64,000 nt of DNA from NCBI RefSeq assembly GCF_030818255.1, contig NZ_JAUTAG010000001.1, positions 434,001 through 498,000 of the forward strand. Direction: 5' to 3'. A model generated the notes under the pieces. It did no database searches. It saw only the letters and a list, made by a program, of their open reading frames with translations, and was not told the DNA's origin. Positions 1 to 7,900 of this stretch are shown here, one piece after another. Position 1 is the first letter of the stretch. Every line of letters starts with the position of its first letter. The translations under genes and the position numbers were made by a program. The stretch comes from Microbacterium sp. SORGH_AS_0969. GTDB lineage: Bacteria > Actinomycetota > Actinomycetes > Actinomycetales > Microbacteriaceae.

Positions 1-511
1 GTCCGCGTCGCGCAGTCAGCGCCTCCGCGAACAGGGCGCGCACGGCGTACGACGTCGCCGCGCACATCACGGTGAACAGCAGCCCCGCCGCAACCGCCGC
101 GAGCCGGCTGGCCAGATCGACGTGGACCTGCGCGACGCCGCCGATCGCGGTGAGGAACGTCGCAGCCGCCGTGGGCGAGAACAATCCGCCGAGGAGCAGG
201 CCGCTCACCTGCTGCGTCCGGCTGAGCGGGTATTGCTCCAGGACCGTGGGGTCGATGATGTTCGCGATCGGCAGCGGCGTGGTGATGGGGAGCACGGCCC
301 ACCCGACGAACAGCGCCACGAACAGCAGGAGCACGAGAAGGTCGCCGAACGCCTCGAGACCGGAGTCGAGCGTCGCCACGAGCGCTCCGCCGCACAGCCC
401 CACGACGATGCCGAGCGCCCAGCCGAGCGCGAAGGTGGCGATGCCGAGAGCGGAGGCGCGCGCGCCCCCGATCTGGATCGCGAGCCTCAGGCGGGCGAGG
501 ACGAGAGCCAT
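1..511 (-). CDS. ABC transporter permease, partial (runs off left edge)
   Basis: This gene starts at an ATG whose complement is at 509-511 and is read leftwards off the window edge, so only about the first 170 residues are visible. The visible part is strongly hydrophobic, with several predicted membrane segments separated by short loops. It overlaps the end of the upstream ATPase gene by 25 nt, which is typical of translationally coupled ABC ATPase/permease pairs. It most likely forms the membrane channel for that ATPase. The substrate cannot be told from the sequence; the linked sensor kinase and regulator suggest an exporter of a membrane-active compound (inference). Confidence 0.7.
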   Translation of the reverse strand, partial: MALVLARLRLAIQIGGARASALGIATFALGWALGIVVGLCGGALVATLDSGLEAFGDLLVLLLFVALFVGWAVLPITTPLPIANIIDPTVLEQYPLSRTQQVSGLLLGGLFSPTAAATFLTAIGGVAQVHVDLASRLAAVAAGLLFTVMCAATSYAVRALFAEALTARRG

Positions 512-1251
512 GCGAGATCCCCCTCCGCGAGGTCGCGGCCGCCGACGATGTCGACGAACGCCTCTTCCAACGAACCGTTGGGCGCGAGTTCGGCCACGGT
601 GCCCTCGGCGACGAGGGTGCCCTTGGCGATGATGGCCACGCGGTCGCACAGCTTCTGGACCACGTCGAGAACGTGGCTCGAGAAGACCACGGTGCCGCCG
701 CCCTGGCGGAAGCGCTGCAGCATCTGCTCCATGACCTGGGTGTTGACGGGGTCCAGCGCCCCGAACGGCTCGTCGAGGATCAGCACGCGGGGGCTGTGCA
801 GCATCGCCACGGCTAGGCCGACGCGTTTGGTCATGCCGAGCGAGAAGTCGGCGATGGGACGCCCGGCATCGGCTTCCAGGTCGAGCACGCGAAGCAGATC
901 GTCTCCGCGGCTGCGAATGTCCGCGGATGCCATTCCGCGCAGCATTCCCGCATAGTCGAGCATTTCGCGTGCGGTGAGGCGTCCGAACAGCGGCGGATTG
1001 TCGGCGACATATCCGAGAAGGGCCTTCGCATGCCGGGGGTTGGGCCATACCGAGACTCCCGCGACCTCGATCGTGCCGGCATCCGGCTCGAGGAGACCGG
1101 TGATCATCCGGATCGACGTGGTCTTGCCTGCACCGTTCGGCCCGGCGATGCCGTAGAACGAACCCTGCGGAATGGTGAGGTTCAGACCGTCGACGCTGGT
1201 CACGTCGCCGAACTTCTTCACCACACCCGCAACCTGAATAGCCCCTGTCAT
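487..1251 (-). CDS. ABC transporter ATP-binding protein
   Basis: This 254-residue ATPase powers an ABC exporter. It has a Walker A motif GPNGAGKTT near residue 40, a signature-like FSLGMTKR, and a Walker B LILDEPFGALD followed by the switch histidine in SSH. I chose the ATG at 1249-1251 because the translation MTGAIQVAGVV begins exactly where the family domain begins; an upstream in-frame ATG at 1341 would add an unrelated 30-residue leader. The gene overlaps the downstream permease by 25 nt. An IS5-family element separates it from the histidine kinase/response regulator genes on the same strand, so any former read-through from those genes is probably interrupted. Confidence 0.85.
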   Translation of the reverse strand: MTGAIQVAGVVKKFGDVTSVDGLNLTIPQGSFYGIAGPNGAGKTTSIRMITGLLEPDAGTIEVAGVSVWPNPRHAKALLGYVADNPPLFGRLTAREMLDYAGMLRGMASADIRSRGDDLLRVLDLEADAGRPIADFSLGMTKRVGLAVAMLHSPRVLILDEPFGALDPVNTQVMEQMLQRFRQGGGTVVFSSHVLDVVQKLCDRVAIIAKGTLVAEGTVAELAPNGSLEEAFVDIVGGRDLAEGDLAWLSSSPA

Positions 1252-1356
1252 ATCGCTGAGAATAGGGGAAGAATGCGGTGCGATTGTGACGTTCTGGCAA
1301 ACTACCTCGCGAACTTTCCACCCGCCGTGTTTCTCGAGCACAAACGCACGGGTCGG

Positions 1357-1911
1357 CTAGGGCGTGTCTGACAATGTTTTGGTCCAGGTGATGGTGGCGT
1401 GGATGAGGACGGCGGCGCGGAATACGACCGCTAACTTGTCGTAGCGGGTGGCGAGGCCTCGCCATTGCTTGGTGTGGCAAAACCGCCGCTCGATGACGTT
1501 GCGGTTGCGGTAGTCATCGGCGTCGAGCCCGACGGGCCTGCCGCCGCGGGATCCGCGGCGTTTGCGGTGACCTTGCTGGTCACGCGGTTCCGGGATCACC
1601 GCCTTGATTCCCCGGCCGCGCAGGTGCGCTCGGATCGCGCGCGACGAGTACGCCTTGTCGCCGCGGACCGCATTCGGACGTGTGCGAGGCCGTCCGACCG
1701 GTCGGGTCACGCGCAGCTGCTCCAGCATCGGGATCAGCATCGGTGAATCACCAGCCTGGCCGGGAGTGATCACGGTGACCAGCGGAAACCCGTTGCCGTC
1801 GACGAGTTGATGGATCTTCGTCGACAGACCACCTCTCGAGCGGCCGACGCCGTGATCAGGCGGCTCGACGGTCAGATTCGTGTAATTCGATCCAGCCCCC
1901 TGTGGGGCGGG
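1357..1911 (-). CDS. IS5-family transposase, orfB part (DDE catalytic C-terminal half)
   Basis: This frame encodes the C-terminal half of an IS5-type transposase. It includes the conserved stretch PDHGVGRSRGGLSTKIH, the TPGQAGDSP motif, and the region around RNVIERRF where the last acidic residue of the DDE triad lies. It lacks its own clear start codon and lies in the +1 frame relative to orfA, with overlap near 1900-1911 in a CCC/GGGGG-rich stretch, so it would need a programmed frameshift. The TAG stop at 1357-1359 lies in the CTAG target sequence outside the inverted repeat, so the reading frame depends on the insertion site for its end. Confidence 0.75.
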   Translation of the reverse strand, partial: PAPQGAGSNYTNLTVEPPDHGVGRSRGGLSTKIHQLVDGNGFPLVTVITPGQAGDSPMLIPMLEQLRVTRPVGRPRTRPNAVRGDKAYSSRAIRAHLRGRGIKAVIPEPRDQQGHRKRRGSRGGRPVGLDADDYRNRNVIERRFCHTKQWRGLATRYDKLAVVFRAAVLIHATITWTKTLSDTP

Positions 1912-2298
1912 TCGTGTTCGTTGCGTGCTGATGCGCGCGAGCGATCGTGGAATCCACCGACACCGACCAGTCCACCATCCCTTCGGCGTCGGCCTGGGCG
2001 ATCAGTGTGGACACGATCGTGTCCCACGTCCCCTCGGTGGCGAGCCGGTGATGCCAGGTCCATACCGTCTGCCAGGGCCCGAACACCTCGGGCAGATCAC
2101 GCCACGCGATGCCGCACCGGTACCGGTAGATGATGCCCTCCAACATCGACCGCGCATCCGAGAACTTCCGCCCCGGACGCCCCGTCGGCTTCGGCAACAT
2201 CGACTCAATCAACGACCACTGAGCATCAGAGAGCAACTGGAACCGCGACACGACCCCAGGCTCTCAGCCAAACCCACCAACCTTTGTCAGACACGCCC
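1360..2298 (-). mobile_element. IS5-family (IS427-like) insertion sequence
   Basis: The element is about 0.94 kb and is bounded by inverted repeats GGGCGTGTCTGACAA at both ends. CTAG is present at both boundaries (1357-1360 and 2298-2301), giving either a CTAG or a TA target duplication. It carries two overlapping transposase reading frames on the minus strand. The right-hand CTAG contains the stop codon of the response regulator gene, and the left-hand copy supplies the TAG stop of orfB. Both ends look intact, which suggests a fairly recent insertion. The family assignment rests on the transposase sequence and target site. Confidence 0.9.
1856..2251 (-). CDS. IS5-family transposase, orfA part (N-terminal domain, DUF4096-like)
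   Basis: This 131-residue frame starts MSRFQLLSDAQW and carries the features of the N-terminal domain of IS5/IS427 transposases: SLIESMLPKPTGRPGRKF, the IIYRYRCGIAWRDLP block and FGPWQTVW. It stops at 1856, beyond the point where the orfB frame begins. The full enzyme would be made by a shift from this frame into orfB near 1905. Alone it is expected to bind DNA or act as an inhibitor. A single-nucleotide indel that split one original frame is an alternative, but the two-frame layout is usual in this IS group. Confidence 0.75.
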   Translation of the reverse strand: MSRFQLLSDAQWSLIESMLPKPTGRPGRKFSDARSMLEGIIYRYRCGIAWRDLPEVFGPWQTVWTWHHRLATEGTWDTIVSTLIAQADAEGMVDWSVSVDSTIARAHQHATNTTRPTGGWIELHESDRRAA

Positions 2299-2902
2299 TA
2301 GATCCAGCCCCGCTCCCGCGCGTGGATGGTCGCCTGCTGACGGCTCGCCAGCCCGAGCTTCCCGAGCACCGACGAGACGTGGTTGCGCACGGTCCCGGCC
2401 GAAAGGTGCAGCGCCGAAGCGATCTCGGCCACCGTCTCCCCGCGCGCGCCCGCCCGCAGCACGTCGAGTTCGCGGTCGGTCAGCGGGCTCCGCTCGTCGC
2501 TCAGCGCGCGTCGGCGGCGATCTCGGGGTCGACGTAGCGTCGCCCGGCGGCGACCTCGCGGATGACCGCGGCCACGTCATCCGCGGGCCGTGATTTCGGC
2601 AGGAAGCCGTCGACCCCCGCCCCGAGCGCGCGCCGCAGCACGCCGGGACGCGCGTGACGCGTGACGATCACGCACCGCGACGGCACACGCCGCAGGATCC
2701 GCGCGGCCGTGTCGACGCCGTCGAGGCCCGGCATCTCGAGGTCGAGCAGGCACACGTCGGGGCGCAGCCGCTCGGCCTCGGCGATCGCGCTCTCGCCGTC
2801 ACGGCACTCCCCCACGACCTCGAGATCGGGCTCGAGCCGCAGCAGCGCGGCGAGCGCCGTGCGGATCATGTCCTCGTCATCGGCGATGAGCACGCGGATC
2901 AT
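2298..2902 (-). pseudogene. NarL/DesR-type response regulator, frameshifted between receiver and HTH domains
   Basis: The gene starts at the ATG at 2900-2902 (MIRVLIADDED), overlapping the kinase stop codon. It encodes a complete receiver domain with DDED near the start, phosphoacceptor Asp in LLDLEMPGLDG, and the conserved Lys in PKS. The frame hits TGA after PEIAADAR near 2510. A full LuxR-type helix-turn-helix continues in another frame (LTDRELDVLRAG through TVRNHVSSVLGKL) to the TAG at 2298-2300. The break lies in a GCGCGC run and could be a 2-nt insertion, a 1-nt deletion, or a sequencing slip. As written, only a receiver without the DNA-binding domain would be made. The IS inserted exactly at the stop codon. 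Confidence 0.75.
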
Positions 2903-4065
2903 GCCGGCACCTCCTCGGGCACGCGAACGGTGATGCGGAAAAGGTCGCCCGCGTGGGCGGCATCCACTGTTCCGCCGACGCTCCGGACGCGCTCGGCGAT
3001 TCCCGACAGCCCCGCGCCGTCTCCGACCGGAGACGCTGCGGCGCGCGCGTCGTTCTCGACGATCAGCACCCACGACCCCTGGTGTCGAGCGAGGGAGAGG
3101 GATGCCGAGACCCCACCGCCGTGCTTGAGCACGTTCGTCGTCGACTCGCGGATCACCGGCCCCAGCACGTCAGCGGGGGCGCGGCCGGCCTCGGTGTCGA
3201 CGAGAAGCTCGACGGTGAGACCCGCCGCGCGGAGCAGATCGGCGGCGTTGGCGAGCTCGTCGGGAAGGGGGACCCCGCGGAAGCGGGCCGCGAGGTCGCG
3301 GGTCCCGCGCCGCGCGTCGTCGACGCTCGCGCGGGCTGCCCGCACCTGCTCCACAGCCGCCTCGGGATCGCGTCCCATCATCTTCTCGGCGAGCTCGAGC
3401 TGCAGCGCGATCACCTGGAGGTGGTGTCCCTGCAGGTCGTGGAGATCGCTCGCGAGGCGCAGGCGTTCCTGCGCGGCGGCGAGACGACCCTCCGCACGAC
3501 GGGCGCGATCGAGCTCACGCACGATGTCCCACCACCACAGCGAGGTCGCGGTCAACGGCGGCAGCATCGCGATGAAGATGCCCATCCCGAGGATCTGGGC
3601 GACGTACCCGCCCGGGTTGAGGCGAGTGGCCTCGATCACCCAGGCGGCGATGATCACGACGGTCAGCAGCACGACGAGACGAAGGCGGATACCCGCGCGC
3701 CACCGCACGAGGCACAGGGCCTGGGCGACGAGCACGGCACCGAGCAGCAGGGAGCCCGCCGCCGCTCCGGCGAGCGCAGCCGACACCACTCCGGCCAGCA
3801 CCCAGGGCCACACCGGGCGCCGGGCGCTGGGATCGCCGTCGTCGAGCGGCTCGCGCCGGTAGTGAAGAAGCAGCAGGATCGCGGATGCCACCGACCCGCC
3901 CGCCCCGACCAGGTACAGCACCGTGATCCACACCGGCTCGTTCAGGACGAGGACGAGTGCCCAGATCACCAGGCCGAAGACGTGCAGCATCATGATCGAG
4001 ACGACCGTGTACCACCACGTCACGCGGACGTCGCGGGCGTAGGCGGCGGCGGGGGAAGTGCTCAC
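2899..4065 (-). CDS. Sensor histidine kinase (DesK/HPK7-type)
   Basis: This is a 388-residue membrane sensor kinase. The N-terminal half has about five or six predicted membrane segments. The dimerisation/phosphoacceptor helix has DLHDLQGHHLQ with the histidine near residue 209, followed by the N-box ESTTNVLKHG and a G-box GDGAGLSGIAERV. These are hallmarks of the HisKA_3 class that pairs with NarL-type regulators. I prefer the GTG at 4063-4065, giving VSTSPAAAYARDV, over an upstream ATG at 4113. The stop overlaps the response regulator start (ATGA). The signal is unknown; related systems respond to membrane stress and control a linked ABC exporter, which fits the genes left of the IS. Confidence 0.85.
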   Translation of the reverse strand: MSTSPAAAYARDVRVTWWYTVVSIMMLHVFGLVIWALVLVLNEPVWITVLYLVGAGGSVASAILLLLHYRREPLDDGDPSARRPVWPWVLAGVVSAALAGAAAGSLLLGAVLVAQALCLVRWRAGIRLRLVVLLTVVIIAAWVIEATRLNPGGYVAQILGMGIFIAMLPPLTATSLWWWDIVRELDRARRAEGRLAAAQERLRLASDLHDLQGHHLQVIALQLELAEKMMGRDPEAAVEQVRAARASVDDARRGTRDLAARFRGVPLPDELANAADLLRAAGLTVELLVDTEAGRAPADVLGPVIRESTTNVLKHGGGVSASLSLARHQGSWVLIVENDARAAASPVGDGAGLSGIAERVRSVGGTVDAAHAGDLFRITVRVPEEVPA

Positions 4066-4217
4066 CCCGGCCACTGTACGGCCGTGACATTCGTCATGGG
4101 TGGGGCGCAACATCCTCCCGATTCACCGTGACACCGTGACACTGCCGCCGGAGGGCCGCTCTCGCTGGGATGGAATCACCGCGGAACACGCCGCGGTCTC
4201 ATCCCCCAGGAGCAGCC

Positions 4218-4718
4218 ATGTCGAACCCCGTCTCCGACCTCGTCCTCGGTTTCCAGAACCTCGTCGCCGAGGTTCCCGACCTCGTCCAGCCCCTCGTCGT
4301 CGCGCTGGCAGGCGCCGTGCCCTTCATCGAGGGCGAGGGGGCTGCCGCGATCGGCATCATCGGCGGCATCCCGCCGATCGTCGCCGCTCTCGCCGGAGCC
4401 GTCGGCAACCTGATCTGCGTCGCCATCGTCGTGCTCGCGACCTCGCGTGTGCGCACCGCCGTGACCACGCGGCGGGGCGGCGCCGAGAAGCCCGTCACCG
4501 CGCGCCGCGAGAAGTTCGAGCGGGCGTACCACCGCTATGGAACGCCCGGCGTGAGCCTGCTCGGCCCCCTGCTGCTGCCCACGCAGTTCACGGCCGCGGC
4601 CCTCACCTCGACCGGTGTCCCGCCGATGCGTGTGCTCGCGTGGCAGGCCGCGGCGATCGCCCTGTGGACGACGGTGATCACGCTGATCATCACGGGAGTC
4701 ATCCGCGCGGTGGCGTGA
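4218..4718 (+). CDS. Small multidrug efflux-like membrane protein (Sm_multidrug_ex family)
   Basis: This 166-residue integral membrane protein has a first hydrophobic segment containing VPFIEGEGAAAIG, a typical motif of the small multidrug-export family, then further membrane segments around VAALAGAVGNLICVAIVVLA and near the C-terminus. The start at ATG 4218 follows AGGAG at good distance; an in-frame ATG at 4170 has no such site. Related proteins are annotated as putative efflux proteins, but the biochemical role is poorly established. It is transcribed alone and faces a convergent lipoprotein gene across a repeat-rich spacer. Confidence 0.75.
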   Translation: MSNPVSDLVLGFQNLVAEVPDLVQPLVVALAGAVPFIEGEGAAAIGIIGGIPPIVAALAGAVGNLICVAIVVLATSRVRTAVTTRRGGAEKPVTARREKFERAYHRYGTPGVSLLGPLLLPTQFTAAALTSTGVPPMRVLAWQAAAIALWTTVITLIITGVIRAVA

Positions 4719-4762
4719 GCCCGGGAGGGCGGGCCGCGGACCCAGGTCGCGGTCGTATCCCC

Positions 4763-4885
4763 GCGAGGACGCACCCGTTTGTCGAGGACGCACCGGATGG
4801 GCCCCGAACGGGGGCGTCCTCGCCGAACGGGTGCGTCCTCGCCGAACGGAGGCGTCCCGAGCGAACGGAGGCGTCCGGAGCGAAC
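4763..4885. repeat. Short direct and inverted repeats in a convergent intergenic gap
   Basis: The gap holds five variants of GAACGG-N2-GCGTCC-like units in a row. It also holds a perfect 17-bp inverted repeat: arm 4763-4779 reads GCGAGGACGCACCCGTT and arm 4826-4842 is its exact complement. The flanking genes converge, so the structure may act as a bidirectional terminator. It may alternatively be a minisatellite-like repeat. Confidence 0.7.
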
Positions 4886-4942
4886 GGGCACGGCGGCGTC
4901 GGTGGGGCCGCACCCGGTCAGCACCTCGAGACCGCACCCGGG

Positions 4943-5533
4943 TCAGCTCAGCTTCGCCTGCAACTGCTCCATCGTGGCGATCTCCGTCATCTGGGTCTCG
5001 ACGATGCTCCTCGCGAGCGAGACGGCCGCGGTGTTCGACCCCGCTTCGATCTCCTCTTGCGCCATGTCGACGGCGCCGCGGTGGTGCTGGATCATCTGAG
5101 ACAGGAACAATCGCTCGGCCTCATCACCCGACGCCTTCTCCAGAGCCGTGATGTCGTCCGCGTTCATCATGCCGTCGCCATGGTGCATCGATCCCGCGTT
5201 CGAGGCATCCACTCCCCAGCCCTCCAGCCACCCCTGCATCTTGTCGATCTCGGGCTGCTGGGCGGCCTTGATGTCCTCCGCCAGCGCCGTCACGCGTTCG
5301 TCGATGCCGTCCTTCGCGAGCAGAGTGTCCGACATTTCCACGGCCTGCGCGTGATGAGGAATCATCATGCTCGCGAACATGACATCAGCGTCGTTCCGAT
5401 CGCTCGACGCGGGCGGTGCGCTGTGATCGCCGTGGTCCATGCCCGACATCGAGCTCCCCGTGCCGGCGCATCCGGCGATCGCGAGCAGCAGAGCGAGCGT
5501 GGCGGCGGCCATCGACGCGGAACGGATTCTCAT
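4943..5533 (-). CDS. DUF305 lipoprotein
   Basis: This is a 196-residue exported lipoprotein. It has a signal sequence with the lipobox LAIAGC, so it is expected to be lipidated at Cys21 or thereabouts. The mature part is rich in Met, His and Asp and contains the two DUF305 blocks FASMMIPHHAQAVEM and FLSQMIQHHRGAVDMA. DUF305 folds as a four-helix bundle related to ferritin-like proteins, and members often sit near copper genes; the paired HH motifs suggest metal binding (inference). Its function here is not shown by its neighbours. Confidence 0.85.
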   Translation of the reverse strand: MRIRSASMAAATLALLLAIAGCAGTGSSMSGMDHGDHSAPPASSDRNDADVMFASMMIPHHAQAVEMSDTLLAKDGIDERVTALAEDIKAAQQPEIDKMQGWLEGWGVDASNAGSMHHGDGMMNADDITALEKASGDEAERLFLSQMIQHHRGAVDMAQEEIEAGSNTAAVSLARSIVETQMTEIATMEQLQAKLS

Positions 5534-5618
5534 CGGGGCGTCCTCCTGGTGGCTGATGAAGCGGTGTCGGCCTCAGGGTACTGAGGCGCGTGAAGCACTG
5601 CCCACCGTGGCGATCAGG

Positions 5619-6131
5619 TCAGCCCCAGAAGTCGCGGTGCGGCTCCGCAGCCTCTTCCTGCAGGTGCGGCCCGGACACGACGGTGTCCCGTCCGCCGTGC
5701 GCGAAGACGTCGCGCGAGGGCAGATCGAGGGCCGCACCGTCGTCCTCGGGTCCGGCGAGCGCGATGAGCCCCGTCCCCGAGAGCGCGTAGACCACGCGGC
5801 CGATCCCCGCCCAGAAGATCGCGCCGCAGCACATCGCGCAGGGTTCGCACGAGGTGAAGAGAGTGGATGCCGGCAGCTCAGCGGCATCCACCTCCTTCCA
5901 CACGCGGCGCACGAGGTTCGTCTCCGCGTGGCCGGTGACGTCACGGTCGGTGAGCACGGTGTTCTCGGCTTCGATGACGCGGCCGTCGCCGGTGACCAGG
6001 AGCGCGCCGAACGGGTGGTTGCCGTGATCGCGAGCGAGCTGGGAGAGCTCGATCGCTCGGCGGAGGCGGGCGAGGTCGGTCGTGTCGAGTGTGTCGGCCA
6101 TGAGTCGATGATGGCGGGTCGCGCCGCTCAT
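5619..6131 (-). CDS. Nucleoside/cytidine deaminase family protein
   Basis: This protein belongs to the CDA/dCMP zinc-dependent deaminase superfamily. It has GHAETN, in which H is a zinc ligand and E the proton shuttle, and SCEPCAMCCG, which carries the two zinc-ligand cysteines. The fold resembles guanine deaminase and tRNA adenosine deaminase relatives, which hydrolyse an exocyclic amino group. I prefer the ATG at 6129-6131 because GGGAG lies 4 nt upstream; a second ATG at 6101 (MADTLDTTD) lacks a good ribosome site but starts closer to the conserved domain. The substrate is not determinable from the sequence. The gene is isolated from any pathway partners. Confidence 0.8.
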   Translation of the reverse strand: MSGATRHHRLMADTLDTTDLARLRRAIELSQLARDHGNHPFGALLVTGDGRVIEAENTVLTDRDVTGHAETNLVRRVWKEVDAAELPASTLFTSCEPCAMCCGAIFWAGIGRVVYALSGTGLIALAGPEDDGAALDLPSRDVFAHGGRDTVVSGPHLQEEAAEPHRDFWG

Positions 6132-6209
6132 AGCACTCCCATAGGTTCTCTTGGCCGCGGGTAGGGCGCTCTTTGGCCGCGAACAGGGATCGGCGTCTTC
6201 TCTGGTGCC

Positions 6210-6863
6210 ATGGACCCCGAGCAGAGCACCCCCGACACCGCCCCGGGCAGCGCGGCCGGCCCGGCCTCGCGCCCAGAGGCCTCGCACCTACAGACCTCCC
6301 GCGCACAGACCTCGCGCGCACGCTCCCCGCGCCGCCGCATCGCCCGGCGCGCCTTCCTCGCGGGCGGCCTGAGTCTCGTGCTCGCGGCGGGCGGGGTCAC
6401 GTGGTGGGCGGCCGACCGGTTCCTCATCCCGCACGTCGAGGTGACCGACGTCGCGGCCTACGAAGCCGAGCACGCGGCCGTGGTCACCTCCACCACACCC
6501 GAACCGGAGGCGACCACCCTCACCGACACGAGCTACAGCAACGGCTCCACCTCGGTGACCCTCTCGACGGTCACGACCGACACGCTCACGTATTACGTGG
6601 CCGACGTCGTGCTCGGCGATACCACCGATCTGCGGTCGGCCTTCGCGAACAACCAGTTCGGCGAGAACATCACGCAGACGACGAGCGAGATCGCCGCCGA
6701 CAACGCCGCGGTGTTCGCGATCAACGGTGCGGCGGGCGTCCCTGACCGTCACGATCAGGATGCCGCGGACCAGGGGCGTTCCCGGGTTCGCGGCATCCTT
6801 CGCGAGCAGGGGCGGGCTCCCGGCAGCTCCGTCACACCCCGGGCCGTACATCTCACCGCATGA
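6210..6863 (+). pseudogene. Phosphodiester glycosidase (NAGPA)-like exported protein, truncated
   Basis: The N-terminus has a cytoplasmic Ser/Arg-rich leader, an RRR basic run, and a membrane anchor AFLAGGLSLVLAAGGV. It is followed by the start of a NAGPA-type domain (TYYVADVVLGDTTDLRSAFA and FGENITQTTSEIAA). In this family the next conserved step is an AINGDYYG-like motif; here the frame reads AINGAAG and then turns into low-complexity, Arg-rich sequence that does not look like protein. Homology therefore ends near 6725 and the rest of the reading frame to 6863 is probably out of frame or foreign. The remaining catalytic part is missing from the downstream DNA, so I call it a remnant. Confidence 0.6.
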
Positions 6864-7255
6864 CCTGTGCCCGCCCGACGTTCGCCGAGATCTCCGAGTG
6901 GGTCACCGATTACGAGAAGCAAGATCGCGTCGCCCACGCGACCGTGCACGTCCTCCCCCAGGAAGCCCCGCGCATCTCGAGTCGGGAATCGTCGCGGTCC
7001 ATTTGAATCACGGCCCCACCTCGATTTACCGCGACGTCGACTGCGACCCGAAGTGGACGGCCGCCCTCACGGAGCGATCCGGCGCGTTCCCGCTCTCGGG
7101 CGGACACCTCATCGCCCTCGGCGAGGAGCTGTTGACGGCCGGGCGACTCTGCGAATACCTGCAATCGCGGACGAATCGACCCCCCTCCGCCCTCGAAGCA
7201 GCTGCGCACCACCGATCCGCTCGCGGTGACGCCGAAGACCGTCCCGTTCCACAAA
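6860..7255 (+). pseudogene. Degenerate gene remnant of unknown family
   Basis: An ATG at 6860 opens 48 codons with normal third-position GC (MTCARPTFAEISEWVTDYEK) and then stops at TGA 7004-7006. A second frame continues with equally protein-like composition (SGIVAVHLNHGPTSIYRD, then SGGHLIALGEELL and GRLCEYLQS) to about 7255. Read together they look like one gene broken by a frameshift near 6975. I do not recognise the family. Neither half has a convincing ribosome site. Confidence 0.35.
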
Positions 7256-7266
7256 CGGGTTCTGCG

Positions 7267-7716
7267 TCACGACGGGCCAGCCAGCCGTGCGACCACGTCG
7301 GCCAGCTCGCCGACGGGTAGCGTCCCGTCCAGTTCGAGTGTCGCGCTCCGCCGGAGGAGCGGCTCGACCGCCGTGACGTAGGCGAGGATCTCCTGCTGCT
7401 GTGCCGCGGTGTGACCGTACGCATTGTTCGCTCGAGCACGCACCCGTTCGAGGAGAACCTCCGCGGGGGCGCTCAGCAGCACGACGTGCTCGAAACGGTC
7501 GGAGAAGGAGCCTTGGTTCTCGCTCGTCCCCGAAACCACGACCGTTGACTCCGCAGTCAGCAGTGCGGTCATGCGGTCGACATCCCACGGACCGCCGTTG
7601 CCGTCGGTCCATCCGTCGTAGTCGGTGTCGACGGTGCGGTATCCGCGCGCGGCCAGCTCGCCGAGCACCGTCGACTTTCCCGCGCCCGACATTCCGGTGA
7701 TCAGGACCCTCGCCAT
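7267..7716 (-). CDS. P-loop nucleotide-binding protein (AAA/kinase-like)
   Basis: This 149-residue protein starts MARVLITGMSGAGKST, a clean Walker A motif, and has VVVSGTSENQG and RARANNAYG in places where adenylate/shikimate-kinase-like folds have substrate and lid residues. It resembles small AAA_18-type or nucleoside-kinase-like proteins. It probably phosphorylates a small metabolite using ATP, but the substrate cannot be inferred. It lies between decayed remnants and the divergently transcribed GH32 gene, and no operon partner is apparent. Confidence 0.75.
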   Translation of the reverse strand: MARVLITGMSGAGKSTVLGELAARGYRTVDTDYDGWTDGNGGPWDVDRMTALLTAESTVVVSGTSENQGSFSDRFEHVVLLSAPAEVLLERVRARANNAYGHTAAQQQEILAYVTAVEPLLRRSATLELDGTLPVGELADVVARLAGPS

Positions 7717-7900
7717 TCCGTCACGCTACCCGGGTGAGATCGTCCCTGCGGGTTCGCTGGCGTACTCCGCATCCCGGCGCTTCGCCGCTGAGGGAGAGAA
7801 AGTACGCGACGCCCAGCCACTTGATCGTTTGGAACGCGATCGCTCGCGGCTCGCACGACGAGAAAAGGGGGTCACCGCCCGACCTCTAGGGTTGACAGTC

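Noticed and set aside
6755..6949. Minus-strand 64-codon frame
   Set aside because: It overlaps two plus-strand remnants and has no coding-like third-position bias.
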